From: a virus
Length of the DNA stretch: 64,000 nt
Virus record (IMG/VR): IMGVR_UViG_3300033747_000022
Location: 124,001-188,000 of that record
Direction: 5' to 3' (one strand)
In this document: positions 62,479 to 64,000 of the stretch, one piece after another
Position numbering within the stretch: the stretch's first letter is position 1
How the letters are laid out: every line of letters starts with the position of its first letter
The notes under the pieces: model-generated
The model's database searches: none
What the model was told of the DNA's origin: nothing
What the model saw: only the letters and a program-made list of their open reading frames with translations
Position numbers and translations under genes: made by a program

Positions 62479-63588
62479 TTATAACTTATCACCCCCATTT
62501 AAGATAATGTAGGACCTTGGCTCAATTTTAAACCCTTGAACCATTTCTGCGTTGCCTCCGTTGTTGATTATTAGTTCGTAACATCCTCTTTTAGCGTGGT
62601 AAATGTTACATGTTGATTTGATAATCTCAAGGCCCTCTTTTTCTGTTTCCTTTTTAACTCCGATAAGAGTATCTATTTGGTCTTTCAGTTCATATCTAAA
62701 GTAATCATCCCAGAAAACAACAACTGGATTGTCCTGGAAGAATATATATGCATATGCAAGCTCTTTTTTCTCTGAGATTGCATCCTTATTTGAACTTCTC
62801 TCTCTTCTTTCAATATCGTGATTAGCAAGAAAATTAACCCTTTTGTTTTTGTTTATTTCTTCAAGTTTTCTGATATCAAAATCAGGATTCATACACATAT
62901 CTCTTAATTTGTAAAATAAGGGAAAATTTAATAAATTTAAGTCTGGATTATAAGAGTGAACCTCATTTAGTTTTGAGTCTGCCCCTTCCCAGTATTCACC
63001 CATAATAAATGTGTCAAGCTTAAAATATTGTGTGAATACTTTTGTAAAATCCCATCGCATATCTTTTATGTTATCTAGTCGAAAACTGTCGAAACCTATC
63101 TCATCTTTGAGCCATTTTGCCCAGTTTATTAAACCATCTGCCATATATTTATCATCAGAGTAATAACAGATTGTTTCTCCAAAGGAGTTGCGGCTGTCAC
63201 AGTTTCCACATTCGTGACAGAAGTGTTTGTAATTTTTTTTAAATAATTCATCTTCAAATTTTGTGTATGTTTTTTTATCAAAATAAGGATTATACTCAAG
63301 CTCTCCTCCAAGCATATGGCCTAATACTAAATCAGCCATGACATTAACATCTTCTTTATGTAGTTTATTTATTAGTTTTTTGAGTGTTTCTTTAGTACCA
63401 AACCTAGAATCTAAGTTGTAATGTTCTTTAATATCATAGCCCATTGAGTTAGCACCATTCATGCCCTTTGAAACAGGTGGAAGCCAGACTGTATCAAAGC
63501 CCTTGTTTGCTATCTCTTCAGCCAGATACTCTAAATGCTCCCACCAATTCTCAAGACAATTCCAATAAAACCCCTGTAAGATTACCAA
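62479..63588 (-). CDS. GH13-family alpha-amylase-like protein
   Basis: TTG after AAGGAGTGGAGAGG on the minus strand. 369 aa. GH13 regions: VNVMADLVLGHM (I), GFDSFRLDNIKD with the nucleophile Asp (II), IMGEYWEGA with the acid/base Glu (III) and VNFLANHDIERR with the third Asp (IV). N-terminal GFYWNCLENWWEHL and GFDTVWLPPVSKGMNG are also typical. No signal peptide, so it is either intracellular or part of the virion or released at lysis. It could degrade glycogen or a surface glucan. Rare in phages. Confidence 0.88.
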   Translation of the reverse strand: MVILQGFYWNCLENWWEHLEYLAEEIANKGFDTVWLPPVSKGMNGANSMGYDIKEHYNLDSRFGTKETLKKLINKLHKEDVNVMADLVLGHMLGGELEYNPYFDKKTYTKFEDELFKKNYKHFCHECGNCDSRNSFGETICYYSDDKYMADGLINWAKWLKDEIGFDSFRLDNIKDMRWDFTKVFTQYFKLDTFIMGEYWEGADSKLNEVHSYNPDLNLLNFPLFYKLRDMCMNPDFDIRKLEEINKNKRVNFLANHDIERRERSSNKDAISEKKELAYAYIFFQDNPVVVFWDDYFRYELKDQIDTLIGVKKETEKEGLEIIKSTCNIYHAKRGCYELIINNGGNAEMVQGFKIEPRSYIILNGGDKL

Positions 63589-63602
63589 AGCCTCTCCACT
63601 CC

Positions 63603-64000
63603 TTAAAAATAGTAATTGTAATGTTTTAATGCTCCGTTTTCTATAACTACTGCTAGTGCTTCAAGTTCTTTTTTTATCTCGAATTTACTTTTTATATTTT
63701 CTATTTTTTCATCTAATATTGTTTCGAATTCTTTTAAGTCTTCATCATTTAAAGGCTCTGATACATCTTCGTACTTTACTCTGTTTACTGTAAAATAAAG
63801 TCTTAAATTATCTTCTATTTTGTTTGTCTCTAAATTATAATCAAGACCTATAAGGTAAGCTTTATCCAAAATAGAACTGCTTAAAACTAAATCATCAGTA
63901 TCCGTCATACTATTAAGTTTGTTGAGCTGTTCATCATTTAAGCCCTTTTTGTACAAATAAAATGTTACGCTTTTTTTGTCGTAAGAGATAATTGAATAAA
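63603..64000 (-). CDS. hypothetical protein, 5' end beyond the window (partial)
   Basis: The frame stays open from 63956 (a TTG read here as Leu) to the window edge, reading SIISYDKKSVTFYLYKKG before the conserved part, so the gene probably starts outside. About 132 residues visible, acidic C-terminal half with helix DEDLKEFETILDEKIENI. It is coupled to the amylase gene (15-base gap). Unknown; could be virion-related by position. Confidence 0.7.
   Translation of the reverse strand, partial: YSIISYDKKSVTFYLYKKGLNDEQLNKLNSMTDTDDLVLSSSILDKAYLIGLDYNLETNKIEDNLRLYFTVNRVKYEDVSEPLNDEDLKEFETILDEKIENIKSKFEIKKELEALAVVIENGALKHYNYYF

Noticed and set aside
1-64000. Integrase, recombinase or attachment site
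   Set aside because: No tyrosine or serine recombinase motif and no tRNA gene or flanking direct repeat was recognised in the window.

Overview
The window looks like 64 kb from the genome of a large tailed dsDNA phage, possibly one that can also replicate as a plasmid, infecting an anaerobic low-GC Firmicute. The DNA is AT-rich, and genes are packed head to tail with 1-17 bp overlaps. Shine-Dalgarno sites are strong (AGGAGG, GGGGG) and TTG/GTG starts are common. An oxygen-sensitive class III ribonucleotide reductase and its radical SAM activase point to an anaerobic host. Two overlapping envelope genes at the right end resemble spanins and would suit a host with an outer membrane, but this is an inference. 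No tRNA, rRNA, CRISPR array, integrase or virion structural gene was recognised.

Layout. 0-4.3 kb: end of an RtcB RNA ligase, then small unknown genes. 4.3-11 kb: SSB, RecA, a secreted lytic transglycosylase, sliding clamp and a UvrD-type helicase with an intein. 11-16 kb: intein-split ThyX, small proteins, dUTPase. 16-25.4 kb: primase, nucleases, ERF annealing protein, 3'-5' exonuclease, dCTP deaminase, GroES and a DnaB-like helicase. 25.5-30.8 kb: zinc-ribbon proteins, HD hydrolase, dTMP kinase, a Cas4/RecB-like protein, RuvC and a sigma factor. 30.8-38 kb: anaerobic NrdD (intein; glycyl-radical tail on a separate 42-aa gene), guanylate kinase, NrdG, uracil permease and a second radical SAM protein. 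39.5-45.7 kb: DNA polymerase III alpha split by a group I intron, then RecJ. 46.2-49.5 kb: a plasmid-like replicon with a long leader, an apparent antisense RNA and an initiator gene carrying iteron-like repeats. 49.5-60.8 kb: SPFH protein, proteasome-like hydrolase, CTP synthase, phosphoesterase, thermonuclease, GGQ-domain protein, thioredoxin. 60.8-64 kb, minus strand: spanin-like pair, holin-like proteins, a GH13 alpha-amylase-like enzyme and an unknown gene running off the edge.

Together these genes give the element almost its own replisome (clamp, polymerase, primase, helicase, SSB, initiator), its own recombination set (RecA, ERF, RecJ, RuvC, UvrD) and a near-complete dNTP supply (uracil import, CTP synthase, dCTP deaminase, dUTPase, ThyX, dTMP and GMP kinases, anaerobic RNR). 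The plus strand is read from host-like sigma-A promoters, most with an extended -10 (TGnTATAAT). Several carry a shared 21-bp dyad (GTTTA-n11-TAAAC). The phage sigma factor probably serves late genes, likely including the minus-strand block. Three inteins and one group I intron sit in conserved active-site motifs of DNA-metabolism genes. The most notable observations are the detached glycyl-radical domain and the antisense-controlled initiator leader.
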